A DNA stretch of 64,000 nt from Reinekea blandensis MED297 (GTDB lineage: Bacteria; Pseudomonadota; Gammaproteobacteria; Pseudomonadales; Natronospirillaceae): contig NZ_CH724151.1 of NCBI RefSeq assembly GCF_000153185.1, positions 617,640 to 681,639 of the forward strand, read 5' to 3'. The notes under the pieces are model-generated. The model was not told the origin of the DNA. It made no database searches and saw only the letters and a list, made by a program, of their open reading frames with translations. Positions 55,769 through 64,000 of this stretch are shown here, one piece after another. Within the stretch, counting starts at the first letter, position 1; the number at the start of each line of letters is the position of its first letter. The translations under genes were made by a program, and so were the position numbers.

Positions 55769-57385
55769 ATGAATCTGTTCAAAAAACACAAAGTAAAAGC
55801 TCAATCCACCGACGAAAATCTGGTCATGTTCGCCATCGGCGGAGATCGGGATGCCTTCTGCCAAATTGTAGAGCGCTACCAGAACTTGTTGTGCTCGTTA
55901 GCGTACTCATCGGTTGGACAGGTGCAGCTCAGTGAGGACCTGGCTCAAGAGACCTTTATTGAAGCTTGGAAAGGCCTGGCGAATCTGGAGGACCCCAGCA
56001 AACTGAAAGCATGGTTGTGCGGCATACTGCGTTTTCGGGTCAGTGCGTATTTCCGCAAATCGACGAAACAACCCACCGATCTGGCCGTTGAATACAGCGA
56101 AGAACACGCCATTGCCGATACCTCCGCTGAACTGGAACAAACTCATATCAATGCACAACAGCAAACGTTGATGTGGCAAGTGCTGAGTGGCCTTGACGAG
56201 ACCTATCGAGAACCCTTGGTGCTGTACTATCGACAACAGCAGTCCATCGAGAAAGTCGCCAATGAACTCGACCTGACCACAGATACGGTCAAACAGCGCT
56301 TATCTCGTGGTAGAAAATTATTGAAAGAAGCCATGTTCGACTTCGTAGAAGACGGTTTAACGCGGTCAACCCCAAGCTTGGTGTTCACGGTCAGCGTCAT
56401 GTCAGCCATCAGCACACTGGCGCCCCCCGCCAAAGCAGCGACGATGGCCACCGGTGCGGTCAAAGGCTCGTCCATGATTAAACTGTCGACCCTGGCCTCC
56501 GTGTTAGCTGTATTTTCCGGACTGGCCAGCTCATTCTTTGGGTTGCGAGCTGCTCTGGACCAATCCCGAACCCAGCGAGAACGACGCTTAGCCGTTAAGA
56601 TTGTTTTCGGCTTTCTGGCATTAGCCGGCGTGTATGTATCAGGTGTTTTTATCCTGCGCTACCTTGCACTGAACTCGATAGAGGCTTCGTTTGTACTTTC
56701 ACTTTTCGCTCACGCGTTGGCATTGGGTTACTTGGTGGCCAACATCTGGCTGGTTGACTTCATGTTCAAAGCAACTCGAACTTTGCGGGCGCATGAGCGA
56801 CTGTTTTCACCCGATGCGTTTCACGATGAACACGATAGTCCCATGTCCCAAAAGCGTGAGTTTTTATCGAAACTCAAACTATTCGGTGTCCCGTTGGTTC
56901 ACGTTCAGTTTGGACGATCCGAGCCCGCAGAAAAACCAGCCCTTGCCTGGATAGCGGGCGGCAGTCGCGCCTATGGAATGCTCTTCGCTTGGGGCGGTAT
57001 TGCCGTCGCACCGGTCAGTGTCGGAATTGTGTCTGTCGGCGTCTTCACGGCTGGTGCCGTTGGATTAGGTCTGTTGGCAACGGGCGCTGTGGCCATTGGG
57101 GGAATCGCATTTGGTGCCTCTTCATTTGGTTATAAAGCTTACGCGTCGATGACCGCGCTCGGATGGGAAAGCGCATTCAGCAATGGATTTTCAATGGCAA
57201 AAACGGCGGCGATCGGCCCTATTGCCCATGCGCAACAGGTGAATACCAGCGTGGCGGCGGAAATCAGTAACCTACAGGTGCTGGTAAATAACGTCACGGG
57301 TTTACTGTTGATTATTGCCGTATTCGTGATTGTGCCTTCTGCGCTGTATGCAAGAAACGTCCGAAAGCGGATGCGTGTGAAGTAA
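55769..57385 (+). CDS. ECF-type sigma factor fused to a C-terminal membrane domain
   Basis: A 538-residue protein. Residues 15-100 hold sigma region 2 (AFCQIVERYQNLLCSLAYSS, DLAQETFIEAWKGL) and 130-190 region 4 (SGLDETYREPLVLYYRQQ, KVANELDLTTDTVKQRLSRGRKLL). From about 205 there are six or more hydrophobic segments, including a glycine/alanine-rich stretch (GIVSVGVFTAGAVGLGLLATG), and a last TM near 510. No separate anti-sigma gene is seen, so the membrane part may hold the sigma domain inactive. GGAG precedes the ATG. It is divergent from the small-peptide/hydrolase/barrel operon, a likely target. Confidence 0.85.
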   Translation: MNLFKKHKVKAQSTDENLVMFAIGGDRDAFCQIVERYQNLLCSLAYSSVGQVQLSEDLAQETFIEAWKGLANLEDPSKLKAWLCGILRFRVSAYFRKSTKQPTDLAVEYSEEHAIADTSAELEQTHINAQQQTLMWQVLSGLDETYREPLVLYYRQQQSIEKVANELDLTTDTVKQRLSRGRKLLKEAMFDFVEDGLTRSTPSLVFTVSVMSAISTLAPPAKAATMATGAVKGSSMIKLSTLASVLAVFSGLASSFFGLRAALDQSRTQRERRLAVKIVFGFLALAGVYVSGVFILRYLALNSIEASFVLSLFAHALALGYLVANIWLVDFMFKATRTLRAHERLFSPDAFHDEHDSPMSQKREFLSKLKLFGVPLVHVQFGRSEPAEKPALAWIAGGSRAYGMLFAWGGIAVAPVSVGIVSVGVFTAGAVGLGLLATGAVAIGGIAFGASSFGYKAYASMTALGWESAFSNGFSMAKTAAIGPIAHAQQVNTSVAAEISNLQVLVNNVTGLLLIIAVFVIVPSALYARNVRKRMRVK

Positions 57386-57407
57386 GGCTCTCTTACACAC
57401 CCGTTTT

Positions 57408-58079
57408 TTAAAAGGGTCGAGGTGATTGGAACCTTAGAAGTTGATCCGTTTCCGGGTGCTTCAGTGTCAGTTCCGTGGCATGCAAAAGCAGTCGGCTCGC
57501 GGCCTGTGTCGAGGCTTGAGTTCCATAGATGTCACACCCCAGAATGGGATGCCCAATATGCGCGCTGTGAATTCTGAGTTGGTGTGTTCTCCCGGTGCGA
57601 GGATAGAATTCTACGGTACTGGTGTTAGCTCGCATGTCTGTTACCAAAACCTGGTAATCTGTCTGCGCCGGTTTACCACCTTCGCCGATACGCATTTTCG
57701 GGAAGTTTTCATCATCTCGGGCAATGTGTGCGTTGATGCGTCCACTTGCGTTCGCCAACTGACCCCACAAGATGGCCTGATACACTTTGGTCACTTCGCG
57801 TTGCTGAAATTGTCGGTTCAACGTCGTCGCCATGGTTTTGGATTTCGCGAGAACCATCAAACCGGAGGTGCCAAAGTCCAGACGATGTATCATCCGTATT
57901 GAAGGACATCGTTTCACTAATCGAGCATGGACAGAATCCCGATTACGCGGGTCTTTACCGGAGAGAGCGAGTAAACCGGACGGTTTGTTGATGACCAGCA
58001 GAGCATCATCTTCGTGGACGATTTCGATATCATCAAGACAAGGTGGGGCAATGAAGGTGTCTTGGATGTTTCTTGCCAT
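57408..58079 (-). CDS. RluA-family pseudouridine synthase
   Basis: A 223-residue enzyme that isomerises uridine to pseudouridine in rRNA or tRNA. The catalytic motif is HRLDFGTSGL with Asp68. It starts IVHEDDALLVINKPSGLLAL, and RTGRTHQLRIHSAHIGHPILG is a conserved family segment. No S4 domain precedes it, and the length is close to RluA (about 219), which modifies 23S and tRNA. RluC/D-like proteins are longer. It is convergent with the sigma-factor gene with 22 bp between. Confidence 0.88.
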   Translation of the reverse strand: MARNIQDTFIAPPCLDDIEIVHEDDALLVINKPSGLLALSGKDPRNRDSVHARLVKRCPSIRMIHRLDFGTSGLMVLAKSKTMATTLNRQFQQREVTKVYQAILWGQLANASGRINAHIARDDENFPKMRIGEGGKPAQTDYQVLVTDMRANTSTVEFYPRTGRTHQLRIHSAHIGHPILGCDIYGTQASTQAASRLLLHATELTLKHPETDQLLRFQSPRPF

Positions 58080-58103
58080 GGTGCCGTGATACCCCGGAGT
58101 TAA

Positions 58104-58132
58104 TAAAAGAACCCCGGGCTTGGCCGGGGTTC
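58104..58132 (-). terminator. Terminator of the 2OG-Fe(II) oxygenase gene
   Basis: On the minus strand GAACCCCGG and CCGGGGTTC form a perfect 9-bp stem with a 6-nt loop followed by TTTTATT, 15 bp after the stop codon. Confidence 0.9.
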
Positions 58133-58147
58133 CGTTTATGCTCGGTC

Positions 58148-59077
58148 TTACTTGATTAAACCGATTTCCCGCAGACGCTGCATCAGATAATCGTTCGCGG
58201 TAATCGGCTCATCCCGTTTCGGATTATCGGCCGTCACACACTGAGGTAACGCATCCAATGACGTGTCCGGATTAGCATGCATGAAGAACGGAATCGAGTA
58301 ACGCGAGGACCTAGCGGCTTCGCCTTTCGGGTTTACGACGCGATGCGTGGTCGATGGCAAGACATGGTTGGTCAGACGCTGCAGCATGTCGCCCACGTTA
58401 CAGATGATCGTGCCTTCGATCATACTGATGCCAACCCAATCTCCCTGCTTGCTTAACACTTCCAGACCTTCCTGTTCGGAACCAACCAGCAGAGTAATCA
58501 GATTAATGTCTTCGTGTGCACCGGCTCGCACATTGGGCAAGTCAGGATCGGTAATCGGTGGATAATGCAGCGGCCGCAGAATCGAGTTGCCGAAATCGAC
58601 TTTGTCTTTGAAGTAATCGCGCTGCTCTCCCAAAAACAACGCAAAGGCTTCCAACATACGATTCGCCAGCTTGTCGAGTTCAGAATAGAGCGTCAACATG
58701 GCCGGTTTAAACTCAGGGGTTTCCGAGGGCCAGATGTTAGGCAACAGTTGTTCGTAAGGCGGGGTCCCTTCGACTTCGCGCCCGACATGCCAGAACTCTT
58801 TCAAGTCCACAAACTCAGCATCCTTGGCGACTTCGGTGCCAAAGGGCGTGTAACCACGCTGGCCGCCATTGTCCTGAAAATACTGTTTCTTCACCTCGTC
58901 CGGTAGAGAGAAGAACTGCTCACTCGCCTTCAACGCGTTGCGAATGGTGTCCATGGCAATGCCATGACCGGTGATTCCGGCAAAGCCCCACGCTTTGTAA
59001 GCCTGGCCCATTTCTTCAACGAAGGCGTCGGGCTCACGATCAAACTTAGAAATATCCAAAACAGGAATGGTTGTCAT
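58148..59077 (-). CDS. Isopenicillin N synthase-like 2OG-Fe(II) oxygenase
   Basis: A 310-residue member of the plant-type/isopenicillin N synthase-like oxygenases. The iron ligands are His188 and Asp190 (GAHEDINLITLL) and His245 (STTHRVVNP); Arg259 in SRYSIPFFMHAN should bind 2-oxoglutarate. These enzymes hydroxylate or desaturate small molecules; relatives in Proteobacteria often act on amino acids or nucleobases. The ATG at 59077 is behind AGAGGAAGAG. It lies between its own terminator and that of the nucleoside-transporter operon, so it is probably monocistronic; a link to nucleobase metabolism is only suggestive. Confidence 0.85.
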   Translation of the reverse strand: MTTIPVLDISKFDREPDAFVEEMGQAYKAWGFAGITGHGIAMDTIRNALKASEQFFSLPDEVKKQYFQDNGGQRGYTPFGTEVAKDAEFVDLKEFWHVGREVEGTPPYEQLLPNIWPSETPEFKPAMLTLYSELDKLANRMLEAFALFLGEQRDYFKDKVDFGNSILRPLHYPPITDPDLPNVRAGAHEDINLITLLVGSEQEGLEVLSKQGDWVGISMIEGTIICNVGDMLQRLTNHVLPSTTHRVVNPKGEAARSSRYSIPFFMHANPDTSLDALPQCVTADNPKRDEPITANDYLMQRLREIGLIK

Positions 59078-59135
59078 CGTCTCTCTTCCTCTGCACCGGC
59101 ACACTGGCGGGCAAACACTGTTCTTTTATTTTTAT

Positions 59136-59161
59136 AAAACAAACCCGCCAACGGCGGGTTT
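59136..59161 (-). terminator. Terminator of the BMP-type ABC importer operon
   Basis: On the minus strand AAACCCGCC and GGCGGGTTT form a perfect 9-bp stem with a 3-nt loop and GTTTTAT behind it. It starts about 60 bp after the last permease gene. Confidence 0.88.
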
Positions 59162-59221
59162 CTCAGTGAGGTTCCAATCTGTTGTCAGAATCCCCAAACT
59201 TTTTTAGCGTGGCAAGCGCGA

Positions 59222-60208
59222 TTACTCGCGCTCTTTCACATACGGCTTACCAATGGCTTTCGGAGGTATGGATTTACCTATAAAGCCGGCCAACAGAATA
59301 ACCGTCAGTATGTACGGCAGGGCTTCAATGGCCTGAACCGGAATGGAGAAACCACCCAGTGATGCACCCTGAGAACGGTCGGCAATGGCTTGCAGAACAC
59401 CAAACATCAAACAGGCCAGCAACGCACCACGAGGATGCCACTTACCGAAAATCAATGCAGCCAAGGCCATGTAACCTTTACCAGCACTCATGTTAGGCAG
59501 GAACTGAGCCGTTACGGCGACAGACAAATAAACACCTGCTAAGCCTGCTAAGACACCACAGATGGTCAATGACAGATAACGCATACCGGTTACAGAAATA
59601 CCCGCCGTATCGACCGCACTTGGGTTTTCACCGACGGCGCGCATACGCAGACCGAAGCGAGTACGGAACATCACGAACCAGCACACCGGCACCGCCAACA
59701 AGGCAATGTACACCAACAGGAAATGCCCGCTGAGCAGCTCAGAATAGATACCGCCAATGATCGGCACATCCGCTATCTGGTCGGCAAACGGGAAAGTAAT
59801 GGGAGTAAAACGGGCATCAATGTCGTTAAACGGATCAACCAGGTTTGGCGTATTACCACCCTGCCGGAACCAGAAGTTCCCCAACGCGGCCGTCAAACCA
59901 GCGGCCAGAATATTAATCGCCATACCGGAGACGACGTGGTCACCATTGTGAGTGACGGTGGCGAACGCATGCATCCAGGCAAAGACCACAGACACCATGA
60001 CACCCGCCAGCAAGCCCATCCAAGGTGAGTTCGTCACGTAGGCCGCAGCCGCGCCTGCGAAAGCACTGGCGAGGATTTTCCCTTCCAGCGCAATGTTCAC
60101 AATACCGGTACGCTCCGAGAACATGCCGGCCAAGGCCGCAAAGATCAGCGGGGTTGCCACTCGCAGGGTGGCGTCGAGAATCAGAATCAGACTGTTAAAC
60201 GCTTCCAT
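59222..60208 (-). CDS. Nucleoside-type ABC importer permease 2
   Basis: A 328-residue inner-membrane permease of the BPD_transp_2 family with about nine TM helices. It has LIFAALAGMFSERTGIVNIALEGKIL, the usual opening, and MRAVGENPSAVDTAGISVTGMRYLSLTICG, which is the coupling-loop region. Together with the 373-residue permease it forms the translocation path of a guanosine/nucleoside importer of the BmpABCD or NupNOPQ type. GGAGG precedes the ATG; only three bases separate it from the upstream permease stop. Confidence 0.9.
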   Translation of the reverse strand: MEAFNSLILILDATLRVATPLIFAALAGMFSERTGIVNIALEGKILASAFAGAAAAYVTNSPWMGLLAGVMVSVVFAWMHAFATVTHNGDHVVSGMAINILAAGLTAALGNFWFRQGGNTPNLVDPFNDIDARFTPITFPFADQIADVPIIGGIYSELLSGHFLLVYIALLAVPVCWFVMFRTRFGLRMRAVGENPSAVDTAGISVTGMRYLSLTICGVLAGLAGVYLSVAVTAQFLPNMSAGKGYMALAALIFGKWHPRGALLACLMFGVLQAIADRSQGASLGGFSIPVQAIEALPYILTVILLAGFIGKSIPPKAIGKPYVKERE

Positions 60209-60211
60209 CGA

Positions 60212-61333
60212 TCAGGCCTCCGCTGCGTCGGTTGTGGTTGGACGATAAAAATACTTCAGATACAGACGCTCGATCGGATGCTTCATCATCTTCTCCAGTG
60301 CACCGGAGAACAGAATCACCAGACCCTGCAGCACGACAATGATTCGGGGATCGACACCGAACTCGAACTGCAGTTCGCCACCGCCCTGATACAGAAACCC
60401 GAACAACAGACTGGCCAGGACAATACCAAAGGGATGGTTACGACCCATCAGCGCAACAGCAATCCCGGTAAAGCCCATGCCATTGACCAGACTCAGTTTG
60501 ATCTGATGCGCTTCACCCTGAACAACGTTGAGTGCGAAAAACCCAGCCAACATACCGGAGACCAGCATCGCCAGAACCACGGTTTTGCCTAAATGAATAC
60601 CCGCATATTCGGCCGCGCCGCTGTTTTGCCCGGTGGCCCGGATTTCATAACCCCATCGGGTTTGCCAGACGAAATAATAGACACCAACCGCGGACAGAAG
60701 CGCCCAAACAATAGACAGGTTCAGTGGCGATCGCTGCAAATCCAAACCAACCAATGCAGCCACATCATGTACCTTCGGAATCCAGCTGGATTCTGGGAAG
60801 ATTGCGGATTCGACTGACATACTGCCTGGTGGTTTAAAGACTTCGATCAGCAAATAACCCATCAGCGCCGAGGCGATGAAGTTAAACATGATCGTGGTAA
60901 TAACGATGTGGGAACCGCGATAGGCCTGTAACCATGCCGGAATTAAGGCCCACAGCGCACCAAAGGCACCTGCAGCAATAATGCTGATTGGCAGTAAGAG
61001 CAACAATGGAATCTTGCCACCCAGTGTCAAACAGACAATACCTACGCCCAACGCTCCAATGTAAGCCTGACCTTCACCACCAATGTTGAACAGACCGCAG
61101 TGAAACGCGACCGCAACCGCCAACCCGGTAAAAATAAAGCTCGTTGTGTAATACAGCGTATAACCCAGACCATAGGAGTCGCCAAAGGCGCCATAAGCCA
61201 TCGTCGCAACAGCTTGCAACGGGTTGATATCCAGATACCAGAACAGCAGGCCGGCCGCTAATGACGCCAGCAATATGTTCACCAGCGGTATGACGACGAC
61301 ATAAATCCAACCCGGAACTCTCGGCTGACTCAT
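60212..61333 (-). CDS. Nucleoside-type ABC importer permease 1
   Basis: A 373-residue inner-membrane permease with about ten TM helices. YYTTSFIFTGLAVAVAFHCGLFNIGGEGQAYIGALG and EIRATGQNSGAAEYAGIHLGKT (coupling region) are as in the larger permease of BMP-type systems. AAGGAGG lies seven bases before the ATG, and the ATG overlaps the stop of the ATPase gene by 4 nt. It partners the 328-residue permease; the substrate is probably purine nucleosides. Confidence 0.9.
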   Translation of the reverse strand: MSQPRVPGWIYVVVIPLVNILLASLAAGLLFWYLDINPLQAVATMAYGAFGDSYGLGYTLYYTTSFIFTGLAVAVAFHCGLFNIGGEGQAYIGALGVGIVCLTLGGKIPLLLLLPISIIAAGAFGALWALIPAWLQAYRGSHIVITTIMFNFIASALMGYLLIEVFKPPGSMSVESAIFPESSWIPKVHDVAALVGLDLQRSPLNLSIVWALLSAVGVYYFVWQTRWGYEIRATGQNSGAAEYAGIHLGKTVVLAMLVSGMLAGFFALNVVQGEAHQIKLSLVNGMGFTGIAVALMGRNHPFGIVLASLLFGFLYQGGGELQFEFGVDPRIIVVLQGLVILFSGALEKMMKHPIERLYLKYFYRPTTTDAAEA

Positions 61334-62907
61334 GCTTGGGCCTCCTTCTGTAATGCTTTTACTTCATCGGGAACAATGTTGGCCATCATCAGGCCGAGAA
61401 TCTGTTCATTGGCGACCGAGGCGGGGACTTCACCAACCACCTTGCCATCAAACATCACCAGAATGCGATCGGCGAGACTCATGATTTCTTCGAGCTCGAC
61501 GGAGACCAGCAATACGGCTTTACCTGCATCGCGCATATCAATAATTCGATTGTGAATCGATTCGATCGCACCGATGTCGACACCACGAGTCGGCTGACCG
61601 ACCAGAAGCACATCAGGGTCCTGCTCCATTTCCCGAGCAATGACCAGCTTTTGCTGATTACCACCGGAGAAGTTGGCGGTTTTCAGGTTTGGATCCTGTG
61701 GGCGAACGTCCCACTTTTCCATTTTTTCCGCACAGTCTTTGGTAATCTCATTGCGCAGTGAGAAGACTTTGCCGTTGTATTGAGGCAGTCGATGGTAGCC
61801 CAGAATAAACGCTTCGTCGGCGGCGAAGGAGTTCACCAAACCCATGCGATGACGGTCCTCCGGAATATGACCGACCTTGATGGCCCGAACTTCGGACGGA
61901 GTCAGAGGATGGCTTTTGTCGATGACATGCCCGTTCACTTTAACTTCGCCCTTCTGGACCTGTTTAATACCAGAAAGCACATCCAATAACTCGGACTGTC
62001 CGTTTCCGCTAACGCCGGCAATGCCAACGATTTCACCGGCACGAACATTGAGATTCACGTCGTCCAGCTTCAACACACCATCCGGTGCTGTCCAGCTTAA
62101 GTTGCTGACTTCGAGCAAGGCATCTTTTGGCGCCGCTTCGCCCTTTTCAACTCGCAGCAGGACCTTGCGACCGACCATCAACTCAGCCAGCTGTTCGCGA
62201 CTGGTTTCAGACGTTTTCACATGCGCGACCATTTCACCGCGACGCATGACGCTGACATTGTCAGTTGCGGCCATGATTTCCTGCAACTTATGCGTAATCA
62301 TGATAACGGTCGTGCCCTGTTCTTTCAGTGATGCCAGCACCTTAAAAAGGTGCTCCGTTTCCTGTGGCGTCAGCACACCGGTCGGCTCATCAAGAATCAG
62401 GATTTTCGCCCCTCGATACAGGGCTTTAAGAATTTCGATCCGCTGTTGCAGACCGACAGAAAGCTGTTCAACCGGAGTATCCAAAGGGACCTCCAGACTG
62501 TACTCCTTACTCAGGCGTTCCAGCACTTCTCGCGCATGTTTCATGCTGTCATTCAGCATGATGCCGCGTTCGGCACCCAGAACCACATTTTCCAGAGCAG
62601 TCATGTTCTGAATCAGCATGAAATGCTGGTGAACCATACCAATCCCAGACGCAATTGCGATTTTAGAATCGGAAATCTTGGTCACTTGCCCATCGATCAG
62701 AATGTCACCTTCATCGGCCTCATAAAAGCCGTAGATGATACTCATAAGCGTGGACTTGCCCGCACCGTTTTCCCCGACAATACCGTGGATGGTGCCTTGT
62801 TCGACTTTTAGGTCGATGTATTTGTTCGCGTGTACCGGGCCGAAGCGCTTATCGATTCCGCGGAGTTCGATTGCCATCTGAGCAGCAACATCTGTCTGAG
62901 CAGTCAT
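61330..62907 (-). CDS. Nucleoside-type ABC importer ATPase (two ABC domains)
   Basis: A 525-residue RbsA-like ATPase. The first domain has GENGAGKS, LSVGLQQRIEILKAL and LILDEPTGVLTPQE. The second has a degenerate Walker A (GVSGNGQSELLD, no Lys), the signature FSGGNQQKLVIARE, and LLVGQPTRGVD with Gln in place of Glu. This is the usual asymmetric layout of RbsA/NupO proteins, in which only one site hydrolyses ATP well. It energises the two permeases and lies 154 bp after the binding-protein gene. Confidence 0.92.
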   Translation of the reverse strand: MTAQTDVAAQMAIELRGIDKRFGPVHANKYIDLKVEQGTIHGIVGENGAGKSTLMSIIYGFYEADEGDILIDGQVTKISDSKIAIASGIGMVHQHFMLIQNMTALENVVLGAERGIMLNDSMKHAREVLERLSKEYSLEVPLDTPVEQLSVGLQQRIEILKALYRGAKILILDEPTGVLTPQETEHLFKVLASLKEQGTTVIMITHKLQEIMAATDNVSVMRRGEMVAHVKTSETSREQLAELMVGRKVLLRVEKGEAAPKDALLEVSNLSWTAPDGVLKLDDVNLNVRAGEIVGIAGVSGNGQSELLDVLSGIKQVQKGEVKVNGHVIDKSHPLTPSEVRAIKVGHIPEDRHRMGLVNSFAADEAFILGYHRLPQYNGKVFSLRNEITKDCAEKMEKWDVRPQDPNLKTANFSGGNQQKLVIAREMEQDPDVLLVGQPTRGVDIGAIESIHNRIIDMRDAGKAVLLVSVELEEIMSLADRILVMFDGKVVGEVPASVANEQILGLMMANIVPDEVKALQKEAQA

Positions 62908-63025
62908 GACTCACCTGATGCCTGATTTGAGGAGTGTTCTACAAAAACAGACAATGCGCGCACTCGCAGATAAGCCGCTCATTGCCTGTTTTCAGTTAGC
63001 TGGCATCCCGCCCGGGAGACCAGTG

Positions 63026-63049
63026 TTCAGGCCTGCTAACAGGCCTGAA
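63026..63049 (-). promoter_or_regulatory. Intercistronic hairpin between binding protein and ATPase
   Basis: TTCAGGCCTG and CAGGCCTGAA form a perfect 10-bp stem with a 4-nt loop, 12 bp after the binding-protein stop. No T-run follows on the minus strand. Such hairpins commonly reduce downstream expression so that the binding protein is made in excess. Confidence 0.7.
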
Positions 63050-63061
63050 ATCTGTCAACGA

Positions 63062-64000
63062 TCAGTAGTTACAAGACATGTCGCTTGAGTAGTCATGTAC
63101 GCTGATTTCGCCGTCGATGATCATCTGTTTGATGTCATTAACGCGAGACTTCATTTCGTCGGAGATCAGATCTTCGTTGTACTGGTCCAGAGCGTAGTCA
63201 ACACCGCCTTCAGCCAGACCCAATACTTTTACGCCGCCTTCCCAGGTACCGGCCTGAGCTTCTTCCCAAGATCCGTAAGCCGCAACACCAACGCGCTTAA
63301 CCATTGACGTCAGCATTGTTCCTGGCTGCAGGAAGTTCTGGTTAGAGTCGACACCAATTGCGTAGATGCCTTCATCTTTTGCCGCCTGGTAAACACCGAT
63401 ACCAGTACCACCGGCAGCAGCAAACAGAACGTCCGCGCCTTTAGCGATCTGAGACTTAGCCAGTTCAGAACCACGTGCAGGGTCGTTAAACGCTGCTGGC
63501 GTTGAACCAGTCATGTTCTGGAAGACTTCCGCATTCGGGTTCTGATATTTAACACCCTGCTCGTAACCACAGCCAAACTTACTGATCAGAGGGATGTCCA
63601 TACCACCGACGAAACCAACCTTACCGGTTTCTGATGCCATAGCGGCCAGAGCACCCACCAGGAATGAACCTTCGTGCTCAGAGAAGACGATAGACTGAAC
63701 GTTTGGCAGATCAACAACGGAGTCGATAATGACAAACTGTACGTCCGGGAACTCAGCAGCAACTTTAGTTACTGAAGACGCGTAGTTGAAACCAACCGCA
63801 ACGATCGGGCTTTGACCACGGCTCGCCAGACGACGCAGACCCTGTTCACGCTGTTCTTCGTTTTGCGGTTCAAATTCACGAACCCGTACACCTTTATCGG
63901 CTGCAAATTTTTCTGCGCCGTTACGGAAGACTGCTTCGTTGAATGATTTATCAAACTTACCTGCCGTGTCATAAACAACTGCGGGCGCAAAATCAGCGGC
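63062..64000 (-). CDS. BMP-family nucleoside-binding protein of ABC importer (partial)
   Basis: The C-terminal 312 codons of a BMP/PnrA-like periplasmic binding protein; the start lies beyond the right edge. YDTAGKFDKSFNEAVFRNGAEKF near the visible N-terminus is the family signature, followed by VAVGFNYASSVTKVA, FAAAGGTGIGVYQAA and IYAIGVDSNQN, which line the ligand site. Homologues bind guanosine, inosine and other nucleosides. It should be the first gene and the most abundant product of the operon with ATPase and permeases. An ATG at 63658 is internal, because the frame stays open and homologous upstream. Confidence 0.9.
   Translation of the reverse strand, partial: AADFAPAVVYDTAGKFDKSFNEAVFRNGAEKFAADKGVRVREFEPQNEEQREQGLRRLASRGQSPIVAVGFNYASSVTKVAAEFPDVQFVIIDSVVDLPNVQSIVFSEHEGSFLVGALAAMASETGKVGFVGGMDIPLISKFGCGYEQGVKYQNPNAEVFQNMTGSTPAAFNDPARGSELAKSQIAKGADVLFAAAGGTGIGVYQAAKDEGIYAIGVDSNQNFLQPGTMLTSMVKRVGVAAYGSWEEAQAGTWEGGVKVLGLAEGGVDYALDQYNEDLISDEMKSRVNDIKQMIIDGEISVHDYSSDMSCNY

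Overview
The window looks like the chromosome of a free-living, probably marine gammaproteobacterium of the Oceanospirillales type (a Reinekea/Saccharospirillum-like organism is my guess). The reasons are moderate GC, orthologues of the gammaproteobacterial genes dbpA, ybiT and ubiG, a FliA-type flagellar promoter, a PhoB-type promoter in front of phoX, and secreted polysaccharide- and protein-degrading enzymes. I see no rRNA, tRNA, CRISPR array, prophage or complete insertion sequence.

Layout. 0-11.7 kb: the start of a chemoreceptor gene with a sigma-28-like promoter, a GNAT-nitrilase fusion, PhoX phosphatase behind two tandem Pho boxes, an SDR plus a catalytically altered AdoHcy-hydrolase-like protein, a CAP-domain lipoprotein, a small kinase-like protein and ybiT. 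11.7-17.4 kb: a GltD-like flavoprotein with ferredoxin clusters, overlapping by 4 nt a full-length pyruvate:ferredoxin oxidoreductase. 17.4-19.6 kb: an AT-rich patch with orphan small genes and a decayed YciI-like gene. 19.6-30.9 kb: a four-domain lytic polysaccharide monooxygenase divergent from a secreted alpha/alpha-barrel protein, dbpA, a TauE-type exporter, an EAL + GGDEF operon and a GNAT/SDR/AraC cluster. 31-43.4 kb: small membrane and oxidoreductase genes, TetR, an EamA transporter, ubiG, an M4 metalloprotease, an HD-domain gene split by a 264-bp inverted-repeat element, and an ABC-F ATPase.

43.4-50.6 kb holds a heterodimeric multidrug-type ABC exporter. It is preceded by a 19-codon leader peptide and three hairpins, the last a terminator, which is the architecture of ribosome-mediated attenuation. 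A TetR gene follows upstream and is divergent from an MBL-hydrolase/SDR operon whose promoter carries two operator-like palindromes 22 bp apart. 50.7-57.4 kb is an envelope-related region. It has a seven-TM AraC-type regulator with a duplicated 53-bp element lying near two of the local genes. It also has a sigma factor fused to a large membrane domain, divergent from a three-gene operon for a 39-residue exported peptide, a serine-hydrolase lipoprotein and an outer-membrane barrel. 57.4-64 kb: an RluA-type pseudouridine synthase, a 2OG-Fe(II) oxygenase, and a BMP-type nucleoside ABC importer operon whose binding-protein gene runs off the right edge.

The most unusual items are the leader-peptide attenuator of the ABC exporter, the membrane-tethered sigma factor and AraC regulator with their partner genes, the AdoHcy-hydrolase-like protein lacking key catalytic residues, and the element-disrupted HD gene.
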